A stretch of DNA of 64,000 nucleotides from an uncultured Bacteroidales bacterium. GTDB taxonomy: Bacteria > Bacteroidota > Bacteroidia > Bacteroidales > Bacteroidaceae. Every line of letters starts with the position of its first letter. The stretch's first letter is position 1. Shown piece after piece: positions 35,023 through 43,862 of the stretch. The notes beneath the pieces were generated by a model. The model did no database searches. It had not been told where the DNA came from and saw nothing but the letters and a program-made list of their open reading frames with translations. The stretch is taken from contig CAMAFY010000001.1 in assembly GCA_945833885.1 (NCBI GenBank), positions 186,001 to 250,000 on the forward strand, given 5' to 3'. Position numbers and translations under genes: made by a program.

Positions 35023-37035
35023 ATGGAAAACAATCCGGAACTGAAATTGTCCTGGCAAATTGCAGAAAATACAGGTGTAAATATTTTTCTTACCGGAAAG
35101 GCGGGCACAGGAAAAACAACCTTTTTACGCGACTTTATCACAAAGACCCACAAACGTTGTGTGGTTCTTGCCCCGACAGGTATTGCTGCAATCAATGCGG
35201 GAGGAAGCACCTTGCACTCCTTTTTTCAACTTCCCTTTGGACCTTTCGTTCCAACATCTGGATTTTCTGACCAACGAACCTTCCGTTTCTCAAAGCGTAA
35301 GATAGGCCTGATCCGCAGTCTTGACATGATTATCATTGACGAAATATCAATGGTACGTGCTGACCTGTTGGATTCTGTTGATGCGGTGCTCCGACGTTTC
35401 CGCGACAGAACGCGGCCCTTTGGTGGAGTCCAGTTGCTGATGATAGGAGATTTGCAACAGTTGGCACCGGTAGCAAAGCAGGAAGAATGGGAGATTCTGC
35501 GCCCATACTACGACACACAGTACTTCTTTTCTTCCAAAGCACTTAAGGAATGTGGTTTTATCACTGTGGAACTGCAGAGGGTTTATCGGCAGAACGATAA
35601 CGAATTTGTTGAACTTCTTAATGCCGTTCGCACCAATACAGCCGATGCAGATGTGCTGGCAAGACTCAATAACCGATATTTTCCAGACTTCAACCCAAAT
35701 GAGGGCGACGGATATATCCGCCTCACAACCCACAACGAACAGGCTGACCGCATCAATCATCAGAAGTTGGACGAACTTCCGGAGGATTCTGTGATCTTCA
35801 AAGCCATAATTTCCGGTGATTTCCCGGAACTTTCATATCCGACACTCGAAAAACTGGAATTGAAAGTAGGGGCGCAAGTGATGTTTGTCAAGAATGATTC
35901 CTGTACCCCGAAACGTTATTATAACGGACTTTTGGGTAAAGTTGTATCCCTTTCGTCAGAACATATTGAAGTCCTTCCTCAAGATGCTGATACAGGAATT
36001 TTGGTCGGACGCGAAAAATGGACAAATGTCCGCTACGTCCTGAACGATGAAACAAAGAATATAGAAGAGGAGGTTATTGGGGAATTTGACCAGGTTCCGC
36101 TGAAAACAGCGTGGGCAATTACCATCCATAAGAGTCAAGGATTGACATTTGATAAGGCGATTATTGATGTGCAAAAGTCGTTCACCCATGGTCAGACATA
36201 CGTGGCTCTTAGCCGCTGCCGCAGTCTTTCAGGCATGGTTCTTACGGCCCCCATATCAGCAAGAGCAATAATCAACGACCCTTACGTACTGGCTTTTACG
36301 GAAAACATTCCATCTCAGATACCTTCGTTGTCGCGTGTGGAGGAACTGGAACGGGAGTATTTCCTGAGTCTTGTCGCGGAATTGTTCGATTTTCGCCATG
36401 TTCGTTACGCGTTCGATTCATATCTACGATTGGTTGATGAGCATCTTTATAAGCAATATCCCAAAGCATTACAGCAATTAAAAGAAGCGCGGCAGAAGTT
36501 TTCCCAACAAATTGATCATGTAGCGTCGTCCTTTGCGATACAATATACGTCCATTATCCGACAGGGGTACGGATATGCCACTGACACCCTGTTGCAGGAA
36601 AGATGTAAAAAAGGGGCTGAGTATTTCGCAAATGAGGTAAAAACGTTGCGTTCCTTGGTAGAATCCTTAGGAATTTCAACAAATAACAAGACAATTTCCG
36701 AACGTCTTGTACGGTATACCGAAGAACTGATCGATAACATCCGTATAAAGTTTATCCTTCTTTCGTATGTTTCGGTACGTGGTTTTGAACGAGACACCTA
36801 TTTGCGCCAACGTGCCCTCGCATCCATCGGAGAGAATGCCCCAAAAAGCAAGACAAAACAAAAGAAAAACAAAAAGACTTCCCGTAAGAAAGATTCCAAC
36901 ATTTCTTATAGTAATACCCGTGCTGCCTATGACGCTGAGCGTGATCTCGAAGAATCTGCCAACACATATCTATATGAAGATTTGGCAGATTATCCGGACG
37001 CTCCGGATTTCGCTCACGAAGGAATGCCTTATTGA
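35023..37035 (+). CDS. PIF1/RecD-type superfamily 1 DNA helicase
   Basis: The 670-residue protein has Walker A GKAGTGKTT near residues 25-33, the PIF1-like LAPTGIAAINAGGSTLHSFF, Walker B IIIDEISMVRADLLDSVD and GDLQQLAPV. The C-terminal helicase half shows AWAITIHKSQGLTFDKAIID and TYVALSRCRSL. The last 250 residues are helical and end in a lysine-rich region (KSKTKQKKNKKTSRKKD) and an acidic tail. These enzymes unwind DNA 5' to 3'; the bacterial PIF1-like group acts on replication or recombination intermediates and can resolve G-quadruplexes. It starts about 200 bp after rpoD, past its terminator, and is followed closely by yigZ. Confidence 0.88.
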   Translation: MENNPELKLSWQIAENTGVNIFLTGKAGTGKTTFLRDFITKTHKRCVVLAPTGIAAINAGGSTLHSFFQLPFGPFVPTSGFSDQRTFRFSKRKIGLIRSLDMIIIDEISMVRADLLDSVDAVLRRFRDRTRPFGGVQLLMIGDLQQLAPVAKQEEWEILRPYYDTQYFFSSKALKECGFITVELQRVYRQNDNEFVELLNAVRTNTADADVLARLNNRYFPDFNPNEGDGYIRLTTHNEQADRINHQKLDELPEDSVIFKAIISGDFPELSYPTLEKLELKVGAQVMFVKNDSCTPKRYYNGLLGKVVSLSSEHIEVLPQDADTGILVGREKWTNVRYVLNDETKNIEEEVIGEFDQVPLKTAWAITIHKSQGLTFDKAIIDVQKSFTHGQTYVALSRCRSLSGMVLTAPISARAIINDPYVLAFTENIPSQIPSLSRVEELEREYFLSLVAELFDFRHVRYAFDSYLRLVDEHLYKQYPKALQQLKEARQKFSQQIDHVASSFAIQYTSIIRQGYGYATDTLLQERCKKGAEYFANEVKTLRSLVESLGISTNNKTISERLVRYTEELIDNIRIKFILLSYVSVRGFERDTYLRQRALASIGENAPKSKTKQKKNKKTSRKKDSNISYSNTRAAYDAERDLEESANTYLYEDLADYPDAPDFAHEGMPY

Positions 37036-37066
37036 CACCTGTTTACACCATTGATTTACCCCCCCT

Positions 37067-37705
37067 ATGCCTGATTCTTACCTTACCATTTCCACCGCCG
37101 GAGAAGCAGAATTTGTGGAGAAGCGCTCACGCTTTATCTCTTTTGCCGCCCACATAGAGACGGAAGAAGAGGCAAAATCCTTTGTCGCCACAATCCGCAA
37201 GCGCTATTATGATGCTCGACATGTCTGTTACGCCTATGTCTTGGGAGCGGATGTTTGGACAGAAGACTATGATCCTATCGCCAGAGGTACTGCGGTTATG
37301 CGTGCAAACGATGACGGTGAACCGGGTGGTTCTGCGGGAAAGCCCATACTTGGACAGTTGCGAAGCCGTGGAATTACCAATGCTGTAGTGGCTGTTGTCC
37401 GCTACTTTGGTGGTGTGAAATTGGGAACTGGTGGCTTGGCTGTGGCGTATAAGACGGGCGCCGCTTTGGCACTTGATGAAGCAACCATTGAGGAACGCAT
37501 CCTGATGAGCCAACTTGTGGCAGAAGTTCCTTATACAGAACAGGATGCAGCATTGCGAATTGTTCGTGAAAGTAGCGCGGAAATTACAGCACGAGACTAT
37601 ACTGCGACTTCTGTAATTCTGCACATCTCCATCCGACAGACATTGCTTGACGGACTTCGTACAAGGCTCGAAAAGATTTACACCATAACTTTTCATGAAA
37701 AATAA
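37067..37705 (+). CDS. YigZ/IMPACT family protein
   Basis: The 212-residue protein has the N-terminal UPF0029 (IMPACT) domain: EKRSRFISFAAHIETEEEA, the block RHVCYAYVLG, and NDDGEPGGSAGKPILGQL. A second ferredoxin-like DUF1949 domain follows (about 140-205, PYTEQDAALRIVRESSAEI). The family is widespread and its bacterial role is unclear; binding to ribosomes or nucleic acid has been suggested for it. The start is the ATG 32 bp after the helicase stop, so the two genes are probably co-transcribed. Confidence 0.93.
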   Translation: MPDSYLTISTAGEAEFVEKRSRFISFAAHIETEEEAKSFVATIRKRYYDARHVCYAYVLGADVWTEDYDPIARGTAVMRANDDGEPGGSAGKPILGQLRSRGITNAVVAVVRYFGGVKLGTGGLAVAYKTGAALALDEATIEERILMSQLVAEVPYTEQDAALRIVRESSAEITARDYTATSVILHISIRQTLLDGLRTRLEKIYTITFHEK

Positions 37706-37708
37706 AAT

Positions 37709-37745
37709 ACACAACGGACTTGTTGATTTGACAAATCCGTTGTGT
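37709..37745 (+). terminator. Hairpin after yigZ
   Basis: ACACAACGGA (37709-37718) and TCCGTTGTGT (37736-37745) form a perfect 10-bp stem 4 bp after the yigZ stop. A strong T-run is lacking, so termination would be partial. Confidence 0.5.
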
Positions 37746-37954
37746 ATAGTTGTATTCTGAAAGCCTTACTACAAATACTATACATTATTATCGTTGCTTT
37801 CAGTTTCTTATTTTCCCTTTTTTTAGGAAATGAAAATCTTAATTTGTTTTGCCGTAAGACACATACTAATTTCCCGTTTTTACAGCAATTTCAGCCATGA
37901 ACATTAGCACATAATCCGAAATCTTTTGTATTTTGGACTTATTCATACAAAACA

Positions 37955-37990
37955 AGCAGTCAAAGTAAGCGGAACTTTGACTGCTTTTTT
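37955..37990. terminator. Bidirectional terminator between yigZ and tRNA-Thr
   Basis: AGCAGTCAAAGT (37955-37966) and ACTTTGACTGCT (37974-37985) form a perfect 12-bp stem. On the plus strand it ends in TTTTTT (37985-37990); on the minus strand it is followed by TGTTTTGT. It can end transcription from both yigZ and the SRP RNA/tRNA-Thr unit. Confidence 0.82.
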
Positions 37991-37991
37991 G

Positions 37992-38065
37992 AGCCTCTTG
38001 TCGGATTCGAACCAACGACCCCAGGATTACAAATCGAGTGCTCTGGCCAACTGAGCTAAAGAGGC
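37992..38065 (-). tRNA. tRNA-Thr (anticodon TGT)
   Basis: The minus strand folds as a 74-nt cloverleaf: acceptor GCCTCTT/AAGAGGC, D arm GCTC/GAGC, anticodon loop TTTGTAA (anticodon TGT) and T arm GTTGG/CCGAC with loop TTCGAAT. The anticodon stem CTCGA/TCCTG has two internal mismatches (T-T and C-C), which is unusual. CCA is not encoded. The gene lies 6 nt downstream of the SRP RNA and has no promoter of its own. Confidence 0.93.
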
Positions 38066-38071
38066 AAGGGA

Positions 38072-38168
38072 GGGAAAGCTCACTACATCGCGCTGCTACA
38101 ACCAACCACCCTTGCTGCGGTCAAGCCCTGGGGGAATTCGAAGGGAGCAAGCCGTGTAGCACTTTCCC
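38072..38168 (-). ncRNA. ffs: Signal recognition particle RNA, small bacterial type
   Basis: The minus strand gives a 97-nt RNA whose ends pair (GGGAAAG at the 5' end with CTTTCCC at the 3' end) and whose arms pair inside (GCTACA with TGTAGC). The conserved apical Ffh-binding domain reads CCCCCAGGGC ... CCGCAGCAAGGG, including the AGCAA of the symmetric loop. The size is that of 4.5S RNA. It has a perfect -7 box upstream and runs directly into tRNA-Thr, whose 5' maturation would also release it. It scaffolds the Ffh protein for co-translational membrane targeting. Confidence 0.85.
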
Positions 38169-38182
38169 GTGTTTTTGTATTG

Positions 38183-38214
38183 CAAAGGTACGTCATTCTT
38201 CCGTATTATCCAAG
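38183..38214 (-). promoter_or_regulatory. Promoter of the SRP RNA / tRNA-Thr unit
   Basis: On the minus strand CTTG (38214-38211), a 20-bp spacer and TACCTTTG (38190-38183) form a strong -33/-7 pair. The box ends 15 bp before the SRP RNA. Confidence 0.8.
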
Positions 38215-38294
38215 GTTTTTGCCGTTAATTTCAAAGTTTTTAGAGTAACATTGCTGAAAATTGCAAAATTTATGATACAAAATCATCTCAAATC

Positions 38295-38325
38295 TTGGAT
38301 ATATCTCCTAAATTTCTTATTTTTG
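38295..38325 (+). promoter_or_regulatory. Promoter of the 66-residue protein gene
   Basis: TTG at 38295-38297, a 20-bp spacer and TATTTTTG at 38318-38325 match the consensus except for the first -33 base. It is 110 bp before the start codon. Confidence 0.65.
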
Positions 38326-38436
38326 CAAATGAAAAACTTTGGAGAAAATTGATGAGAAGATAGATGAAGTCTTCCCTGATTCTTTCCAATTTTCATCCTC
38401 GTTCTTTATTATAACCAAACACTAAATCTGAAAAAT

Positions 38437-38637
38437 ATGAGCAAATCAACATTCAAAGGGTTTATAGCCCGCAACAGTGATGGAGCGCTACGCCTATTTC
38501 TTAATCGTCCGGTTCGCGATCATGGTGGTTGGTCTGCACCGCGTTTTCGCGGAAGTTTGGAACTTACCATTGAAGGTTACAAAGAATTGCGTTGGGAAGA
38601 TGAGCCTATTGAGGTGACGCTGACCATAGAATCATAA
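38437..38637 (+). CDS. Small conserved-looking cytoplasmic protein
   Basis: The 66-residue product (MSKSTFKGFIARNSDGALRLFLNRPVRD) has no signal peptide or membrane helix. It is probably a compact beta fold, given its regular alternation (ALRLFLNRP, SLELTIEGYKEL, IEVTLTIES). A good promoter lies 110 bp upstream, which supports it as a real gene. I recall similar short proteins as hypotheticals in Bacteroidales, but I cannot name a function. Confidence 0.72.
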   Translation: MSKSTFKGFIARNSDGALRLFLNRPVRDHGGWSAPRFRGSLELTIEGYKELRWEDEPIEVTLTIES

Positions 38638-38810
38638 AAGACTTCTGCCAATTCCTTTTAAGAGGTTTGTTCTGTTACCTCAAACATAACGTCCTTTATG
38701 CTATAGAGTAATGGTATCTTCAGACATATATTTATAGTCTGGGGGCGGTTTTAGAGGATTTTTTGATGCCAATGTGGAACAATCCTTTGATTTGTTTTTG
38801 TAAAAACAAG

Positions 38811-38849
38811 AAAATCCCCACACAATCGAATGCGATGTGTGGGGATTTT
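38811..38849. terminator. Bidirectional terminator between the small gene and tRNA-Pro
   Basis: AAAATCCCCACACA (38811-38824) pairs perfectly over 14 bp with TGTGTGGGGATTTT (38836-38849). The A-rich and T-rich ends provide a U-tract on both strands; the minus strand continues CTTGTTTTT. Confidence 0.85.
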
Positions 38850-38882
38850 GTCTTTATTATGCTGACGAATCAACAATTAAGG

Positions 38883-38956
38883 TCGGGGCGACAGGATTCG
38901 AACCTGCGACCACCTGGTCCCAAACCAGGTGCGCTACCGGACTGCGCTACGCCCCG
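38883..38956 (-). tRNA. tRNA-Pro (anticodon TGG)
   Basis: The minus strand forms a 74-nt cloverleaf: acceptor CGGGGCG/CGCCCCG with discriminator A, anticodon stem CCTGG/CCAGG with loop TTTGGGA (anticodon TGG), and T arm GCAGG/CCTGT with loop TTCGAAT. CCA is not encoded. A full promoter lies 63 bp upstream and a strong terminator lies downstream. Confidence 0.97.
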
Positions 38957-39018
38957 ATTAGGCTTGAATGATGAAGGCTTATTCTATAAACAACTTCTAT
39001 TCGGCCCAAAATTCTTTG

Positions 39019-39050
39019 CAAAATTACATTATTCTTTTGCTTCCACCAAA
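39019..39050 (-). promoter_or_regulatory. Promoter of tRNA-Pro
   Basis: On the minus strand TTTG (39050-39047), a 20-bp spacer and TAATTTTG (39026-39019) are an exact match to the -33/-7 consensus. Confidence 0.8.
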
Positions 39051-39144
39051 TATTTTGCAGAAAATCTGCATGAACATCACGATACAACAGGAATGTTTGA
39101 TAAGATAAACATGCAAAAGAGTTCCTTATTCTTTTATTATAAGT

Positions 39145-40416
39145 TCATTCATATCGAATGGCTTTTGCCGGTTGTACTCTGCTAATCATGAAACTTGGTG
39201 CCACCAATGCCAACACTGTAATGGTGAGTGTGGCAACATTCAGGAGAACAATAGCCAGTATACTTATCTCTACTGGTACAGTATCGACATAATAACTTGA
39301 GGGATCAAGGTGTATGAATCCCCAGCATTTTTGAGCAAACAGCAGTAACAGGGCAATGATATCTCCAATCAACAACCCACGAAGTGTGATGAATGCTGCA
39401 AAATTGAGGAAGATTCTACGTATAGTTGTATTGGTCGCTCCCAAAGCTTTTAGGATACCTATAGTCTGTATTCGCTCCAAAATGAGAATCAATAGGCCGC
39501 TTATCATGGTGAATCCTGCAACAGCAACCATCAAGAATATGATAACAAGCATGTTGGTATCGAGGAGTTCAAGCCAGGAAAACACCTGCATGTAATGGTC
39601 TTTTACGCTTAATGGCTTACGCGGAACGGCAGTTGGATCGGGATGTGCCTCATGATAAGCATTCATGGAGGGCATAACCTTGCCGATTTCATTGAGGTTA
39701 TCCAGTCGGACTTCAATACTGCTGCACTGATTTTCCTTCCAATTATTGAGAATTGCAACGGTCTGGAAGTCTGAAATGACAAAATTTTTGTCAAAAATCC
39801 CCATATTTGTGCAGTAGATGCCGCACACTTTGAATCGGCGCATACGGATGGTTTCCTCAAAGAAGTAGGTAAACACGCGGTCGCCGACCTTCAACCCGAG
39901 ATCATCTGCCTGACGTTGCGATATAAGGATTTCGTTACTCCCGTTGTCCGTCCCGGTATCCGTTGATATTTTTCTTTGCAGTCGAGGCATTCGGCCATCG
40001 GTGATAGCGGCAGCAATGAAGGTCGTATCGTATCCGGCAGGCAGACCTTTAAGGGTAATGCCTTGAAAACTGTCACTCGTTTTAAGCATTCCCATCTTCT
40101 GAGCAATGCAATTTATCTGCTTAACACCGGATAATTTCTCCAGATCTGCAAGATAGTCTGCATCAGCGGTAACGGGAAAACTTTCAGGACTTGAGAGGGA
40201 ACGCAGGTCGAGCACCTCAATATCGCTGGCAAATCCGCGAACTTTGCTCATGACTTCACGTTTGAAGCCCATAATAACACCTACCGTAATAATCATTACG
40301 GCAAGACCTACGGCCACACCTGCTGTGGCTATTGTGATGGTAGGATTGGAAGCACTATGTCGTTCATCGCCGATATGGCGGAAAAAACGACGGGCCATAA
40401 AGAGAGGGAAATTCAA
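39145..40416 (-). CDS. LolC/LolE-type ABC transporter permease
   Basis: The 423-residue protein has the MacB/FtsX-family plan. One N-terminal helix (about 28-52, TIATAGVAVGLAVMIITVGVIMGF) precedes a large periplasmic domain (about 55-275). Three C-terminal helices follow (LVIIFLMVAVAGFTMISGLLIL, ILNFAAFITLRG and a last one near 385-405). The segment ERIQTIGILKALGATNTTIRRIF is typical of lipoprotein-releasing permeases. It probably extracts lipoproteins for the outer membrane with an ATPase encoded elsewhere. The start is TTG at 40416: that frame gives the family-like N-terminus NFPLFMARRFFRH, while the first ATG is six codons later. It follows the aminotransferase by 93 bp. Confidence 0.87.
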   Translation of the reverse strand: MNFPLFMARRFFRHIGDERHSASNPTITIATAGVAVGLAVMIITVGVIMGFKREVMSKVRGFASDIEVLDLRSLSSPESFPVTADADYLADLEKLSGVKQINCIAQKMGMLKTSDSFQGITLKGLPAGYDTTFIAAAITDGRMPRLQRKISTDTGTDNGSNEILISQRQADDLGLKVGDRVFTYFFEETIRMRRFKVCGIYCTNMGIFDKNFVISDFQTVAILNNWKENQCSSIEVRLDNLNEIGKVMPSMNAYHEAHPDPTAVPRKPLSVKDHYMQVFSWLELLDTNMLVIIFLMVAVAGFTMISGLLILILERIQTIGILKALGATNTTIRRIFLNFAAFITLRGLLIGDIIALLLLFAQKCWGFIHLDPSSYYVDTVPVEISILAIVLLNVATLTITVLALVAPSFMISRVQPAKAIRYE

Positions 40417-40509
40417 GGGATATGGGGAAATGGCTTGTGTTTTTGTTTAGGACATCAATCACTTTTATGTAAATACATTGTGATTCCGACCGTTTTTTTT
40501 CAGTTCTTT

Positions 40510-41715
40510 TCATCCCGGCATAGTGCGACCGGGATAGGCTTCAAGGGCTTTTTTGAGGACTAATAAGGCTCTTTGGAGATCAGGCTTCTTAAGAACGTAT
40601 GCGATTCGCACCTCATTACGTCCGGCTCCTGGCGTAGTATAGAATCCAGCACCGGGTGCCATCATCACCGTTTCCCCTTCATATTCGAAGTCTGTCAGGC
40701 ACCAGGAGCAGAATTTCTCCGAGTCATCAACCGGAAGTCGCGCCATTGTGTAGAAAGCACCCATAGGAATGGGGCTATAAACGCCGGGTATACGATTCAA
40801 ACCGTCGATAAGGCACTTGCGACGTTCCACATATTCGTCATAAGTGTCCCTCATATATTCTATACTTGCGTCAATAGAGGCCTCTGCCACCAACTGTCCG
40901 AGCAAAGGAGGACTGAGACGTGCCTGGCAGAATTTCATGACCGCTTGTCGGACTTCCGGATTCTTTGTGATAAGTGCCCCCACACGTATACCACATTCGC
41001 TGTAACGTTTGGAAACGGAATCAATCAATACGACATTGTTCTCCACACCTTCGAGGTGACAGGCCGAGATGTAAGGAGAGCCTGTATAGATGAATTCGCG
41101 GTAAACCTCGTCAGAAAAAAGGTAAAGGTCATACTTCTTGACCAAATCCCTTATCTGATTCATCTCTCTTCGCGTATAAAGATAACCGGTAGGGTTGTTC
41201 GGATTGCAGATAAGTATGGCACGCGTGCGCTCATTGATGAGTTTTTCGAAGTCCTCCACCTTAGGAAGCGAGAATCCTTCTTCGATTGTGGTGGCGATAC
41301 TACGAATCTTTGCCCCTGCAGATACGGCAAACGCCATGTAATTTGCGTATGCCGGCTCCGGAATGATGATTTCATCACCGGGATTAAGGCAACTCATGAA
41401 GGCGAAAAGAACGGCTTCAGAGCCACCACTTGTGACGATGATATCATCAGCATTAAGGTGAATATTATATTTTTCGTAATAGTTTACGAGTTTTTCCCTG
41501 TATGATTTGAATCCTTGCGAGGGACTGTATTCTAAAACGTGTCGGTCAATATGTTTCAGAACATCAAGTCCTTCCTGCGGGGTTTCAAGGTCGGGCTGTC
41601 CAATGTTCAGATGATAAACCTTCACGCCACGTTCTTTTGCCGCTGATGCCAAGGGGGCGAGTTTGCGGATAGGCGACTGCGGCATCTCAATGGCACGATT
41701 AGAAATTTGTGGCAT
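40510..41715 (-). CDS. Class I/II PLP-dependent aminotransferase
   Basis: The 401-residue enzyme belongs to fold-type I aminotransferases. Visible motifs are HLNIGQPDLETPQEGL near the start, TSGGSEAVLFAF, ICNPNNPTGYLYTRREM, FSDEVYREFIY and the PLP-lysine region DSVSKRYSECGIRVG. The preferred amino acid cannot be read with certainty; relatives act on aspartate, alanine or aromatic amino acids. The ORF track starts at 41742, but the ATG at 41715 gives MPQISNRAIEMPQSPIRKL, a more family-like start. It is upstream of the LolC/E-type permease in the same direction. Confidence 0.88.
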   Translation of the reverse strand: MPQISNRAIEMPQSPIRKLAPLASAAKERGVKVYHLNIGQPDLETPQEGLDVLKHIDRHVLEYSPSQGFKSYREKLVNYYEKYNIHLNADDIIVTSGGSEAVLFAFMSCLNPGDEIIIPEPAYANYMAFAVSAGAKIRSIATTIEEGFSLPKVEDFEKLINERTRAILICNPNNPTGYLYTRREMNQIRDLVKKYDLYLFSDEVYREFIYTGSPYISACHLEGVENNVVLIDSVSKRYSECGIRVGALITKNPEVRQAVMKFCQARLSPPLLGQLVAEASIDASIEYMRDTYDEYVERRKCLIDGLNRIPGVYSPIPMGAFYTMARLPVDDSEKFCSWCLTDFEYEGETVMMAPGAGFYTTPGAGRNEVRIAYVLKKPDLQRALLVLKKALEAYPGRTMPG

Positions 41716-42042
41716 AGCAATAGAAATAAAGGTGATGTCCAAGCCACTTGGTGGAGTGGCGCGTTTGATGGATTGTTCTACATCCCTGTCCTGTATGTCT
41801 TTTCCCGAATATCTTTAATCAGTGTCTGGCTGTCTGATGGTTGTTTTTCGATTTTTCGGGTAAAATGCCTGTGCATAGGCATATTTTAATCTATGTAATT
41901 GTCCTGTTCCCCTATGGTACGCTGCAAAAAAATGAGCGTCAGAAGGGAACAGGACTATTGACGGTGGGGAGTGTAATGTCGTCGTTTGGGGATAGCGGAT
42001 TCTGTATTGCCAGCCGGGGACATCCGCCCCACCTTATTGTTT
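41716..42042. other. 327-bp gap with a long inverted repeat
   Basis: GTCCTGTTCCC (41901-41911) and GGGAACAGGAC (41945-41955) form an 11-bp perfect stem, with an inner ACGCT/AGCGT pair. It lies about 90 bp after the OmpP1/FadL stop and could be its terminator, but the T-run is poor. No gene is visible. Confidence 0.5.
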
Positions 42043-43653
42043 TCAGAAGCGGAATCCGAGTGTCATCTGGAAATTGTTGCGATGAAGTTCAATATCCTCT
42101 CCGGGCAGAACGTTTGTATTACTGAAACGGTCATCGTTATAGTGGAAAGCATATACCGTAGCATCCTGTAACTGATGTTGGTAAGTGGCATCAAAATAGA
42201 AGTGCTTGTAGGTATAACCAAGGCCGATTGTTGCACGATGTATGGCACCGAGATTCACATAGTCGGTATTGGTCGCATAATAGTACGACGGTCCGTCAGC
42301 AAAAAGGTTGAGGTAGGCATTCTTGTCGAATGGAGACGATACGTAGTTATATCCAAAACGTAATGAGAATTCCTTGGATGCACGAACTTCTGCACCAATT
42401 CTGAAGGTGTGAACATTCTTCATCCAACGGTTAACCTCCTGTTCTATGCCTGCATCGGTACTGAAGTTGGAGCCACCCCAGTAGTCGTATGATTCGCCAT
42501 CATCATAACGTACAGCAGCGCTTGCATAGTTTTGCCACTCGTATTCCGCATCGACTGCGACTAAAGAACCGAAGGTCGTGGCAGCACTGATGTTAAGTTT
42601 CCATGGAGTACGTATACGGTAGCGGTTGGTAATATCCACATCTGCAAATGTTCCATTGGGATTATTGTCATCGCAGTATGGCGACGTCATACTTAAATAT
42701 GAGCGTGATTCGAGGTCATAGGCCGTGGGAGTGGTGATGGCAAATCCAAGTCTGAAAGGACTTTCCTCCACAGGACGTACGATGACACCCAACTTTCCAT
42801 CGTATCCGACGCCGGTCATCACCTCCTCCTGATACGTGTTATAATCGCCGGTAGCGCCTGTATTGTCAACGAGTTCCTCGCCATAGAGAAGAATGTTGTG
42901 CGTGTTTACATAGTAAATACCCATAGTAAATCCTACATAAATACGCTCGTTGACATTCATGGACATATTGAAATCGCACTCATGCAGACCGCCCCACTGT
43001 GCACGGTTATAATTGTATTTTGTGGCATTGCTTTGGTAATAATCGACAATTTTGTTGTTGTCGTCCACCTTTGCGTCAATCATATAGGTGTCATACCCAA
43101 GGACTGCGAGTGGAGTAGTGTAGTCACGGTCCTGCTCATAGCCGAGGTCGAGCCAGTAATCATCCATTCCTATGGCAAGATTTCTCATCTGCCAACTTTG
43201 GGAAAGGCCGTTTGCGGTAGGTACGTTGTTAAGCCCAATGAATTGCTTGAGGTTGCGCGAACGCTTGTAATTAAAACCTAAATTGACGAATTTTACGCCA
43301 CTTGTGTTCCCAGTATTCAGCGAATAAACGAAACCGGCTTGGTTAAAGACTCCGCGTGTCTTGTCTGCACCCAGCACTTGTCCGTTACTGTAGATATGGC
43401 TTCCGTCGGGTTGTGAGGTGAGTCCTGCGGTGATGGAGATGTCCGAACGGCGATATAGACCGGTAGATGCCGGGTTTGTGCTCATTGCGGAAAGGTTGGC
43501 TCCGAGGGCACTCATGGCACCTCCCATACCAACGTATCGGGCATCACCATCAAGATCAGAGCCAGAGAGCATCTCAACCTTGTATATATCTTGTGCACTT
43601 GCCCATCCTCCGAAGCACGAAAGAAAGGCGCAGGTATAAAATATCTTCTTCAT
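42043..43653 (-). CDS. OmpP1/FadL/TodX-family outer membrane protein
   Basis: The 536-residue protein has a signal peptide (MKKIFYTCAFLSCFGGWASAQ). The N-terminal plug and hatch region is typical of the FadL family (DLDGDARYVGMGGAMSALGANLSAMSTNPASTGLY). Alternating beta strands continue to a C-terminal aromatic residue (QMTLGFRF), the signal for BAM insertion. Homologues transport hydrophobic compounds across the outer membrane; the cargo is unknown. It is a single gene between the aromatic/Ser-Gly protein and the aminotransferase. Confidence 0.9.
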   Translation of the reverse strand: MKKIFYTCAFLSCFGGWASAQDIYKVEMLSGSDLDGDARYVGMGGAMSALGANLSAMSTNPASTGLYRRSDISITAGLTSQPDGSHIYSNGQVLGADKTRGVFNQAGFVYSLNTGNTSGVKFVNLGFNYKRSRNLKQFIGLNNVPTANGLSQSWQMRNLAIGMDDYWLDLGYEQDRDYTTPLAVLGYDTYMIDAKVDDNNKIVDYYQSNATKYNYNRAQWGGLHECDFNMSMNVNERIYVGFTMGIYYVNTHNILLYGEELVDNTGATGDYNTYQEEVMTGVGYDGKLGVIVRPVEESPFRLGFAITTPTAYDLESRSYLSMTSPYCDDNNPNGTFADVDITNRYRIRTPWKLNISAATTFGSLVAVDAEYEWQNYASAAVRYDDGESYDYWGGSNFSTDAGIEQEVNRWMKNVHTFRIGAEVRASKEFSLRFGYNYVSSPFDKNAYLNLFADGPSYYYATNTDYVNLGAIHRATIGLGYTYKHFYFDATYQHQLQDATVYAFHYNDDRFSNTNVLPGEDIELHRNNFQMTLGFRF

Positions 43654-43862
43654 AATTTATATGATAGTGGGTTGATTAAGTGGGAAAATGTTAGTAATAC
43701 AGAGGATAAGGCGGGAAAGGACCTGTAGGTATCCCGTTTATTCTTATGTACAATACAGAAGAATAGCATAAAACCCTCTGTAACATTCCGTACAAAATCG
43801 TAGGGTTTATATCGAATTATATCAGTTATATGCAGGCTTTTGAACGCCAATATAATTGCAGG

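Noticed and set aside
43790-43830. AAACCCT/AGGGTTT pair after the aromatic/Ser-Gly gene as a terminator
   Set aside because: Short stem, long loop and poor T-run; not strong enough to list.
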